Part shown: positions 43,895 to 52,422 of the stretch, piece after piece
Position numbering within the stretch: position 1 is the stretch's first letter
Layout: each line of letters starts with the position of its first letter
NCBI RefSeq assembly: GCF_030285625.1
Contig: NZ_CP127294.1
Span: 3,730,001-3,794,000 of the forward strand
Length of the DNA: 64,000 nucleotides
Source of the DNA: Amycolatopsis sp. 2-15
Lineage (GTDB): Bacteria > Actinomycetota > Actinomycetes > Mycobacteriales > Pseudonocardiaceae
Reading direction: 5' to 3'
Notes under the pieces: generated by a model
Database searches by the model: none
The model's input: only the letters and a program-made list of their open reading frames with translations
Told to the model about the DNA's origin: nothing
Translations under genes and position numbers: made by a program

Positions 43895-43902
43895 GGCCGG
43901 TC

Positions 43903-45339
43903 ATGGGGTTCATCGAGAAGTTCGGGCTCTGGACCGAGGAACAGCAGGAAGCGGCGAGAGCCGTCCTGGCGCGGGTCGGCTCGGAGGGCCTGCGGACGAT
44001 CCGTGTGTCCTTTGTGGATCAGCACGGGATCCTACACGGCAAGACGATCCCGGCGAGCGGGCTGGCCGCGGCGTTCCGGGGTGGGTTGAGCTGCGTGTCG
44101 ACTTTGCTGTCGAAGGACACATCCGGCACCACCGTGTTCTCGGCCTTCAACGCCGACGGTGGCCTCGGCGTGGCCGAGATGGCGGGCGCGGCCGACGTGG
44201 TGATGGTGCCGGACCCCACGACGTTCCATCTCGTGCCCTGGGCCGAGGACACCGCGCGGGTCCTCTGTGATCTGCGGTTCCAGAACGGTGAGCAGGTGCC
44301 GTTCTGCAGCCGTGGCGTGTTCCGCACGGCGCTGGACCGCGCGAGCGTCGCCGGGTTCACGTACGTGACGGGGCTGGAGATCGAGTTCCACCTTTACCGG
44401 CGGGCTTCACATTTCCCCAACGACGACGGGATCGGCCGCTGCACCACGCCAACGCCGGTCGAGCCGATCAACCAGGGTAACCAGCTGCTGAGCGAGAACC
44501 TCGGCGACGAGGTCGAACCCGCCACGCGGCGGATCCGCGAGGTGCTGGAACGGATGGGCATCGAGTTGCGCAGCATCGAGGTGGAGCTGGGGGCCAACCA
44601 GCTGGAGGTCACGCTCGACCCCGCCGCCGGCCTCGCTCCGGCGGACGCGATGGTGCTGTTGCGCAGCACGGTCAAGCAGGTGGCGCGGCGCACCGGTTAC
44701 CACGCGACGTTCATGTGCCGGCCGCAGATCACCGACAGCAAGTCGAGCGGCTGGCACCTGCACCAGAGCCTGGTCTCGCCGGACAGTGGGCGCAACGCGT
44801 TCGTCCCGGCCGACGGCGAGGGGGCCATTTCGTTGGTGGGCAAGCAGTTCATCGCGGGTCAGCTCGCGCACGCCAGCGCGGCGTGTGTGTTCGCGAATCC
44901 GACGGTGAACGGGTACAAGCGGTTCCAGCCGTACTCGATGGCGCCCGACCGGATCGCGTGGGCGAGGGACAACCGCGGTGCGATGATCCGGCTCGTCGGC
45001 TCGGCCGAGGACGGCTCGACGCACCTCGAGAACCGGGTGGGGGAGTCGGCGGCCAATCCGTATCTGTATATGGCTTCGCAGCTGCATTCGGGTCTGAACG
45101 GGGTTGAGGGATCGTTGCCGTTGCCACCCTCGGCCGACGATCCGTACACGACCGAAGCCGGGCGGCTGCCGGCGAACCTGGCCGCGGCCGTCGACGCGCT
45201 GGAGGCCGATGCCGGGCTGCGGCGGGTGATGGGTGAGCAGTTCGTGTCGTACTACGCCGCGATCAAGCGGGCCGAGGTCGCGCGGTTCGAGCGGACGGTG
45301 ACAGATTGGGAGCATCGTGAGTACTTCGACCTCTACTGA
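43903..45339 (+). CDS. Glutamine-synthetase-family ligase (gamma-glutamylamide synthetase-like)
   Basis: 478 residues, type I glutamine synthetase fold. N-terminal beta-grasp region has IRVSFVDQHGILHGKTIP; the catalytic domain has GLEIEFHLYR (metal-binding Glu pair), QITDSKSSGWHLHQSL and NPTVNGYKRFQPYSMAP. The missing adenylylation loop and the relaxed motifs mark it as a gamma-glutamyl-amine/anilide ligase (PuuA, IpuC, AtdA1/TdnQ relatives) rather than ammonia-assimilating GlnA. Ligating glutamate to an aromatic amine before dioxygenation is the established first step in aniline catabolism; that role is the natural inference next to a Rieske oxygenase. ATG start 8 nt after the oxygenase stop. 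Confidence 0.85.
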   Translation: MGFIEKFGLWTEEQQEAARAVLARVGSEGLRTIRVSFVDQHGILHGKTIPASGLAAAFRGGLSCVSTLLSKDTSGTTVFSAFNADGGLGVAEMAGAADVVMVPDPTTFHLVPWAEDTARVLCDLRFQNGEQVPFCSRGVFRTALDRASVAGFTYVTGLEIEFHLYRRASHFPNDDGIGRCTTPTPVEPINQGNQLLSENLGDEVEPATRRIREVLERMGIELRSIEVELGANQLEVTLDPAAGLAPADAMVLLRSTVKQVARRTGYHATFMCRPQITDSKSSGWHLHQSLVSPDSGRNAFVPADGEGAISLVGKQFIAGQLAHASAACVFANPTVNGYKRFQPYSMAPDRIAWARDNRGAMIRLVGSAEDGSTHLENRVGESAANPYLYMASQLHSGLNGVEGSLPLPPSADDPYTTEAGRLPANLAAAVDALEADAGLRRVMGEQFVSYYAAIKRAEVARFERTVTDWEHREYFDLY

Positions 45340-46270
45340 GCTGTCGTTGCGGGTCACGCGCGTGACTTGGGAAGCCGCGGGGGTGGTGGGGCTTCGGCTG
45401 TCCAGCGGTTCTCCGTTGCCGGCGTGGGAACCGGGCGCGCACCTCGACCTGAAGCTGCCGTCGGGACTGGGCCGGCAGTACTCGCTGTGCGGCGACCCGG
45501 CCGACCGTCTGCACTACGACCTCGCCGTGCGGCTGGAGGACGCCGGCCGCGGTGGCTCGGCCGAGGTCCACGGCACGGCGCTGGTCGGGCGGGAGCTGCT
45601 GGTCGAGCGGGTGCGCAACCACTTCCCGTTGGCGGCCGCCGAGTCGTACCTGCTGATCGCCGGGGGAATCGGTGTCACGCCGCTGTTGCCGATGGCGCGG
45701 GCTCTGGCGGAGCGTGGTGCCGAGTTTTCGATGGTCTACTGTGGACACAGAGCCGAGACCATGGCCTTCCGCTCTGAGCTGGCCGCGATCTGTGGTGACC
45801 GGGTGTCCTTCGTGGACACTGCGGTTGCGCCCCGGCCGGATCTGAAAGAGCTGATCGGGGGGCTGGCCCCGGGCGCGGCGGTGTACTGCTGCGGCCCGGT
45901 CGGTTTGCTCGACAGCGTCACCGAGGTCTGTGCGGCCGCGGGCGTTCGGTGCGAGACCGAACACTTCGCCGCGGCCTTGGCTTCTCTTGACGATTCCGGG
46001 GGCGAAGCGGTGGAACTCGAACTCCGCAAGTCCGGCCTGACCGTCGTGGCCGACGCCGACACCACCCTGCTGCAGGCCATCCGCGACGCCGGGGTCGACC
46101 TCGAGTCCGACTGCGAAGAAGGCTACTGCGGCACCTGCGAAACCCGGGTGCTGGAGGGCACGCCCGACCACCGAGACGTCGTGCTGTCCAATGCCGAACG
46201 CGCGGCGGGGAAGACGTTCTTCCCTTGCGTGAGCCGAGCCTGTGGCCGCAAGCTCGTGTTGGACCTGTGA
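45317..46270 (+). CDS. Phthalate-dioxygenase-reductase/VanB-type oxidoreductase
   Basis: 317 residues, GTG start overlapping the ligase gene by 23 nt. N-terminal FMN-binding barrel (GRQYSLCGDP in place of the RxYS motif), NADH domain (LLIAGGIGVTPLLPMARAL, YCCGPVGLLD), and C-terminal plant-type 2Fe-2S domain with CEEGYCGTC and a final Cys in FFPCVSRACG. Transfers electrons from NADH to the Rieske oxygenase alpha subunit, completing a two-component system. Confidence 0.92.
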   Translation: MSTSTSTELSLRVTRVTWEAAGVVGLRLSSGSPLPAWEPGAHLDLKLPSGLGRQYSLCGDPADRLHYDLAVRLEDAGRGGSAEVHGTALVGRELLVERVRNHFPLAAAESYLLIAGGIGVTPLLPMARALAERGAEFSMVYCGHRAETMAFRSELAAICGDRVSFVDTAVAPRPDLKELIGGLAPGAAVYCCGPVGLLDSVTEVCAAAGVRCETEHFAAALASLDDSGGEAVELELRKSGLTVVADADTTLLQAIRDAGVDLESDCEEGYCGTCETRVLEGTPDHRDVVLSNAERAAGKTFFPCVSRACGRKLVLDL

Positions 46271-46289
46271 CTACGAGGAGGGAAACCAG

Positions 46290-46835
46290 GTGGGCGAGGA
46301 GAGTCGGACGAAGGTCGCCGTGGTGCAACCGGGGGACGAGTCGGACCAGGTGGCGCTGCCCGGGTTCGGTGCGGTGTTCAAGCTGACGCACCAGAACAAC
46401 GGCGGCGAGGTCGCGATCCTCGAGCACCCGTTCGCGGTCGGCTCCATCACCGCACCCCACCGCCACACCCGCGAGGACGAGCACTCCATCGTGCTCGCCG
46501 GGCACATCGGCTTCCGCTCGGACGACGCCGAAGTCGTCCTCGGTCCGGGCGGCTACATCACCAAACCCCGCGGCGAGCTGCACGCCATGTGGAACGCCGG
46601 CAAAACCCCGGGGCGCATCGTCGAGATCATCACCCCCGGCGGCTTCGAAACCTACTTCCGCGAACTGAGCGACCTCCTCCTCGCCCACGCCGACGGCACC
46701 CTGGGCGACGCGAAGAACCTCCACGAAACCGACGAGTTCGCCCGCCTGGCCACCAAGTACGGCCTGACCTACGGCACCCCCGACTGGCTGGACGACGTCG
46801 TCCAACGCTACGACCTCGACGCGCCCAGCCACTGA
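46290..46835 (+). CDS. Cupin domain protein
   Basis: 181 residues; a single cupin with metal motif HRHTREDEHSIVLAGHIGF (two His and Glu) and second motif GELHAMWN. The start is the GTG at 46290, preceded by GAGGAGGG; the earlier ATG reads into the reductase. Last gene of the oxygenase operon. May be a small metal dioxygenase or isomerase of the downstream pathway, or a sensor; not decidable. Confidence 0.82.
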   Translation: MGEESRTKVAVVQPGDESDQVALPGFGAVFKLTHQNNGGEVAILEHPFAVGSITAPHRHTREDEHSIVLAGHIGFRSDDAEVVLGPGGYITKPRGELHAMWNAGKTPGRIVEIITPGGFETYFRELSDLLLAHADGTLGDAKNLHETDEFARLATKYGLTYGTPDWLDDVVQRYDLDAPSH

Positions 46836-47405
46836 CGGCTGGTCTTTCGCGTCGGCCGCTGGACCTCGTCGCCGGCCTGGCCGCCGAGCCTGAGCTTCGT
46901 TGCCGGGCCGATCGCGAGTCTCGTCGGCGCGGCTGGCCGTCGCACCTCTGCCGAGCCTGCCCGTCCCGCCTGGTTGGTGGTTCCGGCGGCCGCGGGCTTG
47001 GTTGCTGAGCCCAGTCCGCGGTGAGGTCAACGCGGACAGCCACTGCGACGGGCGACCAACTCGTCGCGGCCGCTGGACTCGTCACCGCTTGGCCGCTGAG
47101 CCTGAGCTTTGTTGCCGGGGCGACCGCGAGTCTCGTCGACGTGGCTACCGCGCCTCGCCGAATCTGCCCGCTCAGTCTGCGTTCGGTTGGTGGTTCCGGT
47201 TACCGCGGCTTGGTCACGGGACTGGCCGCCAGGCCCGGTTCCGCAGCCAGGTCTGCGCGACTGGCCACTGACCGCCGGGCACCCGCCTCGACCCCTGAGT
47301 CTGAGCTTCGTTGCCGGGGCGACCGCGAGTCTCGTCGGCGCGCTCGCCCGCCGCGTGTGCGCGACCAGGCGAGCGTGCCCGGCCGCTGCGGTCCGCCCGG
47401 AGAGG
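46836..47405. repeat. Degenerate tandem repeat, about 200-bp unit, three copies
   Basis: No gene. The core TGAGCTTCGTTGCCGGG occurs at 46891, at 47103 (one change) and at 47302 (one change), each followed by CGCGAGTCTCGTCG within 25 bp; spacings are 212 and 199 bp. Between cores, TTGGTGGTTCCGG recurs at about 46972 and 47188. The long open frames here follow the repeat and lack GC3 bias. Confidence 0.7.
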
Positions 47406-47636
47406 TCAGTTCGACGCGTCCGCCGTGTCGTCGGGGCCGTCGTCGAAGACTGCCAGGGCGCGGCGCTGCTGGAGGAGGCGGAAGACCGCGTCCAGTTCGG
47501 ACTCGAGTTTGGTCAGGCGCGCTTGTTCGTCGCGCGACAGGCCGCCGCCGTGGTGCATGGCGCGGGTGCGGAGGTCGTGTTCCTCGTCGAGAAGAGCCGC
47601 GAGGCGATCGGTGATCGCGTGTGAAGTCGTGCCCAT
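47406..47636 (-). CDS. DUF2630 family small protein
   Basis: 76 residues, highly charged and helical (LAALLDEEHDLRTRA, RDEQARLTKLESELDAVFRL), matching the DUF2630 family of small actinobacterial proteins of unknown function. Start at the ATG at 47636, next to GGGTGAC; a GTG three codons upstream is possible. Cytosolic, likely a helical hairpin. Confidence 0.75.
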   Translation of the reverse strand: MGTTSHAITDRLAALLDEEHDLRTRAMHHGGGLSRDEQARLTKLESELDAVFRLLQQRRALAVFDDGPDDTADASN

Positions 47637-47726
47637 GTCACCCACTCGTTCGAGCCGGCCCGCGCCGGGTCGGGGTGACCCGGCCGGGATGACGTGAAAT
47701 GCGAAGATCCCGGCCGGGCGTGGGCA

Positions 47727-48225
47727 TCAGGCCACCTTGGCCAGTGTCGCCCGGGCGGTGGCCACCACGGCCTCGGGCGTGAACCCGAACTCGCGGAACA
47801 GCGTCGCGTAATCGGCCGAAGCGCCGTAGTGCTCGATCGAGACGATAGCCGTCCGGATCCTCGGACCGTGCGATGTCGGTATGGTCTTCGATCGAGATGT
47901 CGTTGTCGTCGTAGAACACGATCAGGGCCGCCGGCTGCCGGCGGCCCGCGATCGACGACGGCTCGGCGAGGATCCGCTGGATGTACGGCGGGAGGCTGGT
48001 GTGCCCGGCGGCCAGGACGAACCGTTCGCGCGCCGGCCACGACGGGTCTGCCGGGTCGGGGCGCCTCTCGCGTGGGAAAAGGGTATAGGCCGGCGGCGCG
48101 AGGCCGGGGTGGCCGCTGCCGGTCCGCTCCACGGCGTCGGCGGCGAGCACCCGGACGGTGTCCACGGCGCGGGTGTCGGTGGCCGTCCAGCCTTGCGGAA
48201 GGCGGGTGGTGACGGTGTCGGCCAC
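47727..48225 (-). pseudogene. Transketolase, both ends kept, centre deleted
   Basis: From the GTG at 48225 the N-terminus is clear (RVLAADAVERTGSGHPGLA, YTLFPRERRPDPADPSWPAR, RFVLAAGHTSLPPYIQ); it then jumps to LIVFYDDNDISIEDHTDIA and, after a frame change near 47850, to the extreme C-terminus (IEHYGASADYATLFREFGFT then VVATARATLAKVA and TGA at 47727). About 500 of 690 residues are gone, including the pyrimidine domain and most cofactor contacts. Non-functional. Confidence 0.88.
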
Positions 48226-48410
48226 TGCGCTCAGACTTCCCCTGCGTAGTCGGGATTTCCGCCCGTTGTGCACCCGCGCCGAGCCGGCTCCGCGTCGCCC
48301 GGCGGGCTTCCGGGCGGCGCGGTCGGTCACCGGGCTCGACTGTAATGAGCCGACGTGAGCCCCGGCAACTCACCGTGGGGCTGCTCTCAGCGAATGACTC
48401 AGCCGTGTGA

Positions 48411-49085
48411 CTATTCGGACCAGAGTGGTTCGGGAACGGACACGCCGAACTCGCGGCCCCACCGGTTGCGGCTGCTCACCTCGTGCACGGGGCGGCGGTT
48501 CGCGGCGACGCCCCACTTGCCGCGCGGGTAACCCATCGCGAGCATGGCCGTGAGCTCCCAGCCCTCGTCCTCGGGCACGGCGAGCAGCTCCATGACCCGG
48601 TCGGACTCCAGTCGCAGCATCGTGGTGAGCACCCCGCCGACCCCCTCCGCACGCGCGGCGAGCAGCGCACTCCAGATGGCGGGGTAGATGTTGGCTCCGC
48701 TGTGGTTGTCGATGGAGAAGACGAACAGCAGCAGCGGGATCTCGGTGAAGTGGTCGGTCAGGAAGTCCCCGGACTTCGCGATCCGCTTCATCGTCTCGCG
48801 GTGCTTCTCGGGATCGTGGATCGGCTGCGCGAACGTGCCGGCCGCGATCTCCTCGTACTCCTTTTCCCGGCAGCGCCGCCAGATCGGGGCGAGTTCGGCC
48901 TTGATGCCCGGATCGTCCACGGCAAGGAAGTGCCAGCGCTGGGTGTTGCCGCCGTTCGGCGCCCGGATCGCGGCGTCGAGGATGCGCGCCTGTACGTCCA
49001 GGGCAATCGCGTCCGGATGCATGCGCCGCATCATCCGCGTGGTGTAAAGGGCTTCGTGGACGTCCATCGCGGGCACAGGCGGCAT
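48411..49085 (-). CDS. Nitroreductase family protein
   Basis: 224 residues of the FMN-dependent nitroreductase fold: MHPDAIALDVQARILDAAIRA, RAPNGGNTQRWHFLAV (FMN phosphate and ring contacts), LLARAEGVGGVLTT-like helix and GYPRGKWG near the C-terminus. Two-electron reduction of nitro or quinone groups with NAD(P)H is the usual activity. Same strand as, and downstream of, the TetR gene, with an operator-like GTTACA site at 49110 just before its start. Confidence 0.87.
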   Translation of the reverse strand: MPPVPAMDVHEALYTTRMMRRMHPDAIALDVQARILDAAIRAPNGGNTQRWHFLAVDDPGIKAELAPIWRRCREKEYEEIAAGTFAQPIHDPEKHRETMKRIAKSGDFLTDHFTEIPLLLFVFSIDNHSGANIYPAIWSALLAARAEGVGGVLTTMLRLESDRVMELLAVPEDEGWELTAMLAMGYPRGKWGVAANRRPVHEVSSRNRWGREFGVSVPEPLWSE

Positions 49086-49109
49086 GGAGACGATTATGCC
49101 CCGGCTTAC

Positions 49110-49130
49110 GTTACAGTCAACGATCGGAAC
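49110..49130. promoter_or_regulatory. TetR-site candidate 1 (nitroreductase)
   Basis: GTTACAGTCAA (49110-49120) is the exact inverse of 50699-50709; in the 21-bp frame GTTACA-N9-TGTAAC its right arm is CGGAAC (4 of 6). Lies 25 bp upstream of the nitroreductase start. Confidence 0.55.
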
Positions 49131-49139
49131 TGATGCGGG

Positions 49140-49817
49140 TCACCGTTTGCCCGAAGTGGACGCCCGGCGCCGCGGCGCGGGCTTCTTCTCCAGCGCCGGC
49201 CAGAGCACGGACACGACCGCCGCGGGGATCTCGGTTTTGGCTTCCCCACGGTAGAACGCCGCGAAGTAGGCGCCGAAGCACATGGTCGCGATGGTGTGCT
49301 TGTCGATCTCGTCCCGCACGGCGCCGCTCTCCTGCAGCCGGGTCAGCACGCTTTCGACGAGCTCCACGCGCGGCTCGACGGAATGCTTGCGCAGGATGTC
49401 GAGCAGCTCCGGCGTGCGGATCGCCTCGCCCGCGAAGTTGCCCATGAGCACCATGGCGTCCGGGTTGAAATACGCCGGGTCGAGCCGGCGGACGGCCTCC
49501 GTGAGCGCCTCGCGCGGCTCGAGTCCAGTGAGGTCGAACGCGTACATGTCGCGCTGCTTGCGGAAACCGTAGTCGAGCGCGTCGACGACGAGCTCGAACT
49601 TCGTGGCCCAGCGCCGGTAGAGCGTGGGGCGGCTGACCTTCGCGTCGGTGGCGATGTCGCCGATCGTCATGCGGGAGTAGCCGTCGAGGACGAGCCGCCG
49701 GCGTGTGGCGAGGATGATCGCCTCGTCGAGTGCGGCGTCGCGGGGCCGCCCGCCCGGCCGGGGTCCGTCTTCGGTGCCGACCTGCTCGTCTGCCGTCGCT
49801 TCGCGTGTCCGCGCCAT
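49140..49817 (-). CDS. TetR/AcrR family transcriptional regulator
   Basis: 225 residues with the helix-turn-helix in YSRMTIGDIATDAKVSRPTL (about 45-75) and a TetR_C_11-like ligand domain. N-terminal 25 residues are polar and disordered-looking. Divergent from the arylamine N-acetyltransferase gene, with two 21-bp site candidates between them and three more at neighbouring genes, so it is probably the local repressor of a nitroaromatic/arylamine system. Confidence 0.87.
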   Translation of the reverse strand: MARTREATADEQVGTEDGPRPGGRPRDAALDEAIILATRRRLVLDGYSRMTIGDIATDAKVSRPTLYRRWATKFELVVDALDYGFRKQRDMYAFDLTGLEPREALTEAVRRLDPAYFNPDAMVLMGNFAGEAIRTPELLDILRKHSVEPRVELVESVLTRLQESGAVRDEIDKHTIATMCFGAYFAAFYRGEAKTEIPAAVVSVLWPALEKKPAPRRRASTSGKR

Positions 49818-49863
49818 GGCTCCACCTCGCCGAGAAAACCGATCCGCGAAGCATATCCGATCC

Positions 49864-49912
49864 GTTACACGACGGTGTTGTTATCCTGATAGTTACGTGT
49901 ACTAACTGTAAT
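49864..49912. promoter_or_regulatory. TetR-site candidates 2 and 3 (divergent promoter)
   Basis: GTTACA-N9-TGTTAT at 49864-49884 and GTTACG-N9-TGTAAT at 49892-49912, between the TetR start (49817) and the N-acetyltransferase start (49936). AT-rich compared with surroundings, as expected for a promoter. Confidence 0.65.
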
Positions 49913-49935
49913 AAAACAGCGCTGGAGGAACGATC

Positions 49936-50712
49936 GTGGACGTCGAGGACTACCTCCACCGGATCGGCGCGGTCCGCCCCCCGGTGCCGGACCTGGCGGC
50001 GCTGCGCGAACTGCAGCGGCGGCACCTCGAAAGCGTGCCGTTCGAGAACCTCGGGTTCTACCTGGGGGAGCAGATCGAGCTGGCGGAGCCGGCGCTGCTC
50101 GACAAGATCGTGGGCCGGCGCCGCGGCGGGCTCTGTTACGAGCTCAACGGGGCGTTTGCCCTGCTGTTGCGCGAAGTGGGCTTCGACGTGCAGCTGCTGG
50201 CCGGGCGGGTGATGCGCCGGGAGGGGTTCTTCGGGCCGCCGTTCGACCACTTGGCGCTGCGCGTGGAGCTTGACGAACCGTGGCTGGTCGACGTCGGCTT
50301 CGGCCGCTTCAGCCTCGCGCCGCTGCGGCTGGCCACAACCGACGTCCAGCTCGATCCGGGTGGCCGGTTCACCGTCGAGCCCGCGCCGCACGGCGACGTC
50401 GACGTGGTGTGCGACGGCGCGATCGTCTACCGGCTCGAGCCGCGGCCGCGCGAGCTCGACGACTTCGCCGCCATGGCGTGGTTCCACGAGACCTCGCCCG
50501 CCTCGCCGTTCACACAGGGGCCGACGTGCTCGCGCCCGACCGCGGACGGACGCGTGACGATCACCGGGGCCCGTCTCATCGAGACGACCGGCGGGGAACG
50601 CGTCGAGCGGGCGCTCGAAAGCGACGCCGCGATCCTCGAGGCCTACCGCGAGCACTTCGGCTTGCGGCTTGACCGCATACCTAGTTTCGTTACAACACTT
50701 GACTGTAACTGA
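49936..50712 (+). CDS. nat: Arylamine N-acetyltransferase
   Basis: 258 residues, cytosolic, acetyl-CoA-dependent. The catalytic triad is complete: Cys67 in RGGLCYELNG, His105 in PPFDHLALRV and Asp119 in WLVDVGFG. N-terminal PFENLGFYLG is the family signature region. GTG start 23 nt after the candidate operator. N-acetylation detoxifies aromatic amines and hydroxylamines, products expected from the two nearby nitroreductases. Confidence 0.95.
   Translation: MDVEDYLHRIGAVRPPVPDLAALRELQRRHLESVPFENLGFYLGEQIELAEPALLDKIVGRRRGGLCYELNGAFALLLREVGFDVQLLAGRVMRREGFFGPPFDHLALRVELDEPWLVDVGFGRFSLAPLRLATTDVQLDPGGRFTVEPAPHGDVDVVCDGAIVYRLEPRPRELDDFAAMAWFHETSPASPFTQGPTCSRPTADGRVTITGARLIETTGGERVERALESDAAILEAYREHFGLRLDRIPSFVTTLDCN
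50689..50709. promoter_or_regulatory. TetR-site candidate 4, perfect palindrome
   Basis: GTTACA-N9-TGTAAC with perfect 6-bp arms, overlapping the end of the nat gene and 59 bp upstream of the lyase-like gene. Best-formed member of the set. Confidence 0.7.
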
Positions 50713-50767
50713 ACGTGGACGTACGGTTCGAGAACGCCGAACCACAGCGGACCGAACGGAGTCGACG

Positions 50768-51277
50768 ATGACCACGCCCCAGGAGCTGATCGACCGCAGC
50801 ATCCCGTTCCTCGACGAGGTGAAGAACCGCACCGCGGGCGGGGAGCTCGAGTCCTGGCTCAACACCCGCTACGGACCGGACAGTGAGCTCTACCAGGACC
50901 TGGCGCGCATGATCACCGAGGGCGTCGAGGCCGGCTGGGCCGCCAACATCGAGGTCGAAGGCAAGATGTACCGCCGCAGCCGCATCGCCGACCCGCAGGA
51001 CGTGCTCAACTACTTCAGCATCACGGCCGTCTACATGGACAGCGTCGAGCCGTTCCGCGGCCAGTACCACCAGCACCCCTACGGTGAGCTCAACCTCGTG
51101 GTGCCGCTCGACGCCGACGCGAAGCTGATGGGCCCCAACGGCTGGAGCGGCCCCGGCTGGACCGCGCCCGGCCCCGGCAGCCACCACTACCCGGAGGTCA
51201 AGGGCGGCGCGCTGATCGCGTTGTTCTACCTGCCCGCCGGCCGGATCTCCTACGACATCCAGCCGCCCGCGGCCTGA
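50768..51277 (+). CDS. pnbB: 4-hydroxylaminobenzoate lyase-like protein (PnbB/DUF4863 family)
   Basis: 169 residues matching the DUF4863/PnbB family: N-terminal helices (ELIDRSIPFLDEVKN) and a compact cupin-like domain with VEPFRGQYHQHPYGELNLVV, AKLMGPNGWSGPGWTAPGPG and ALIALFYLPAGRISYDI. PnbB of nitrobenzoate degraders converts 4-hydroxylaminobenzoate to protocatechuate and ammonia. Here it is followed 18 bp later by a PnbA-like nitroreductase, the enzyme that would supply the hydroxylamine, which strongly supports the assignment. Recognition is from memory of the family; substrate specificity is not proven. Confidence 0.7.
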   Translation: MTTPQELIDRSIPFLDEVKNRTAGGELESWLNTRYGPDSELYQDLARMITEGVEAGWAANIEVEGKMYRRSRIADPQDVLNYFSITAVYMDSVEPFRGQYHQHPYGELNLVVPLDADAKLMGPNGWSGPGWTAPGPGSHHYPEVKGGALIALFYLPAGRISYDIQPPAA

Positions 51278-51295
51278 ACCGGGGAGCCCAACGCC

Positions 51296-52015
51296 ATGAA
51301 CCCGGCGTCCACGATCGAGGAAGCGATGGCGACGCGGCGCAGCTGCCGAGCGTTCCTGCCGACGCCCGTGCCGCGGGCGCAGGTCGAACGGCTGCTCGCG
51401 CTGGCGTCGTCCTCGGCCAGCAACTCCAACAGTCAGCCGTGGCAGGTCCACGTGCTCACCGGTGCCGCCAAGCGCGCGTTGACGGCCGACCTGCTGTGCG
51501 CGTATGACGAGGGCCGCCGCGCCGTCGGCGAGTTCGCCTACCAGCCGGCGGCGGACTCGTGGCCCGAGCCGTTCCGCTCGCGCCGCCGGCGCTTCGGTGA
51601 AGGTCTGTACTCCGAAACGCTCGGCCTCGCGGCCGACGACACCGCGGGCCGCAGTGGCCACCATCGGCGCAACTACGACTTCTTCGGCGCGCCAGTGGGC
51701 CTGGTGCTCACCGTGAGCCGGGCACCACTGCAGGGCGCGCTGATCGACGCCGGTCTGTTCCTCCAGGGACTGATGTTGTCCGCGCGCGGAGCCGGGCTGC
51801 ACACCTGCGCACAGGCTTCGTTCATCGATTACCACCCGGTGTTGCGCCGCCACCTCACCATTCCGGACGATCACCTCGTGGTGTGCGGAATCGCACTCGG
51901 CTATGCCGACGACGACCATCGCCTTGGTGGATATCGCACATCGCGGGAGCCGGTGGAATCCTTCGTCACCTTCTACGATTCCGCCGCCGTGACCCACCAG
52001 GCCGAACCGGTGTGA
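51296..52015 (+). CDS. Nitroreductase family protein (nitrobenzoate-reductase-like)
   Basis: 239 residues: AMATRRSCRAFLPTPVPRAQ (FMN phosphate-binding Arg cluster), SSASNSNSQPWQVHVLTG and the longer insertion WPEPFRSRRRRFGEGLY that marks the NbzA/PnbA-like group, then LTISDDHLVVCG-type end. Coupled to the hydroxylaminobenzoate-lyase-like gene by 18 nt. Would reduce an aromatic nitro group to hydroxylamine with NAD(P)H. Stop overlaps a decayed hydrolase start. Confidence 0.87.
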   Translation: MNPASTIEEAMATRRSCRAFLPTPVPRAQVERLLALASSSASNSNSQPWQVHVLTGAAKRALTADLLCAYDEGRRAVGEFAYQPAADSWPEPFRSRRRRFGEGLYSETLGLAADDTAGRSGHHRRNYDFFGAPVGLVLTVSRAPLQGALIDAGLFLQGLMLSARGAGLHTCAQASFIDYHPVLRRHLTIPDDHLVVCGIALGYADDDHRLGGYRTSREPVESFVTFYDSAAVTHQAEPV

Positions 52016-52406
52016 CGGTCGACCGCGATCTCGAATACACGACGGTCGGCGGTACCCGGCTGATGGTGGATATCCACCACGCCCCCACCACGGGAGCGCC
52101 CGTCGTGCTGTACCTGCACGGCGGCGGGTCGACCCTCGGCGACCGGCGCGGCGAGGCAGCCACGGCGGCAGGCGCCTTGCGCAGAACACGGCGTGACCGT
52201 CGTGTCCGCGGATTACCACCTGGCACCAGGGGTGGTGTTCCCGCGGCAGGTGCACGACGTCAAAGGCGCCGTGCACCTGCTGCGAGCGCGGGTTTCGGCG
52301 CCCGCCGTTCCTGATCGCACACGGCGACCGCGCCCGGATCGTGCCGCCAGGGGAGGGCCGGGCGTTGCACGACGCGCCCGTGCGGGCCGCGGAACTTCGG
52401 GACTAA
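52012..52406 (+). pseudogene. Alpha/beta hydrolase remnant
   Basis: GTG at 52012 overlaps the nitroreductase stop (GTGA), the mark of a former operon member. The N-terminus reads normally (TTVGGTRLMVDIHH, VVLYLHGGGSTLGD, the oxyanion-hole HGGG), then needs a frame change near 52190 to give VSADYHLAPGVVFPRQVHD, then skips the nucleophile region to FLIAHGDRARIVPPGEGRAL and ends at TAA 52406. The catalytic Ser and the end of the fold are missing. Confidence 0.8.
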
Positions 52407-52422
52407 CGCACCTGGTTGTTTC

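Noticed and set aside
43294..43902. Extended start for the glutamine-synthetase-like gene
   Set aside because: The extra 200 residues are an out-of-frame shadow of the Rieske oxygenase gene; the ATG at 43903 fits the family.
46836..47405. Open plus-strand frames over the degenerate repeat, rich in Arg and Ser
   Set aside because: They follow the repeat, have no GC3 bias or ribosome-binding site and are not conserved between copies.
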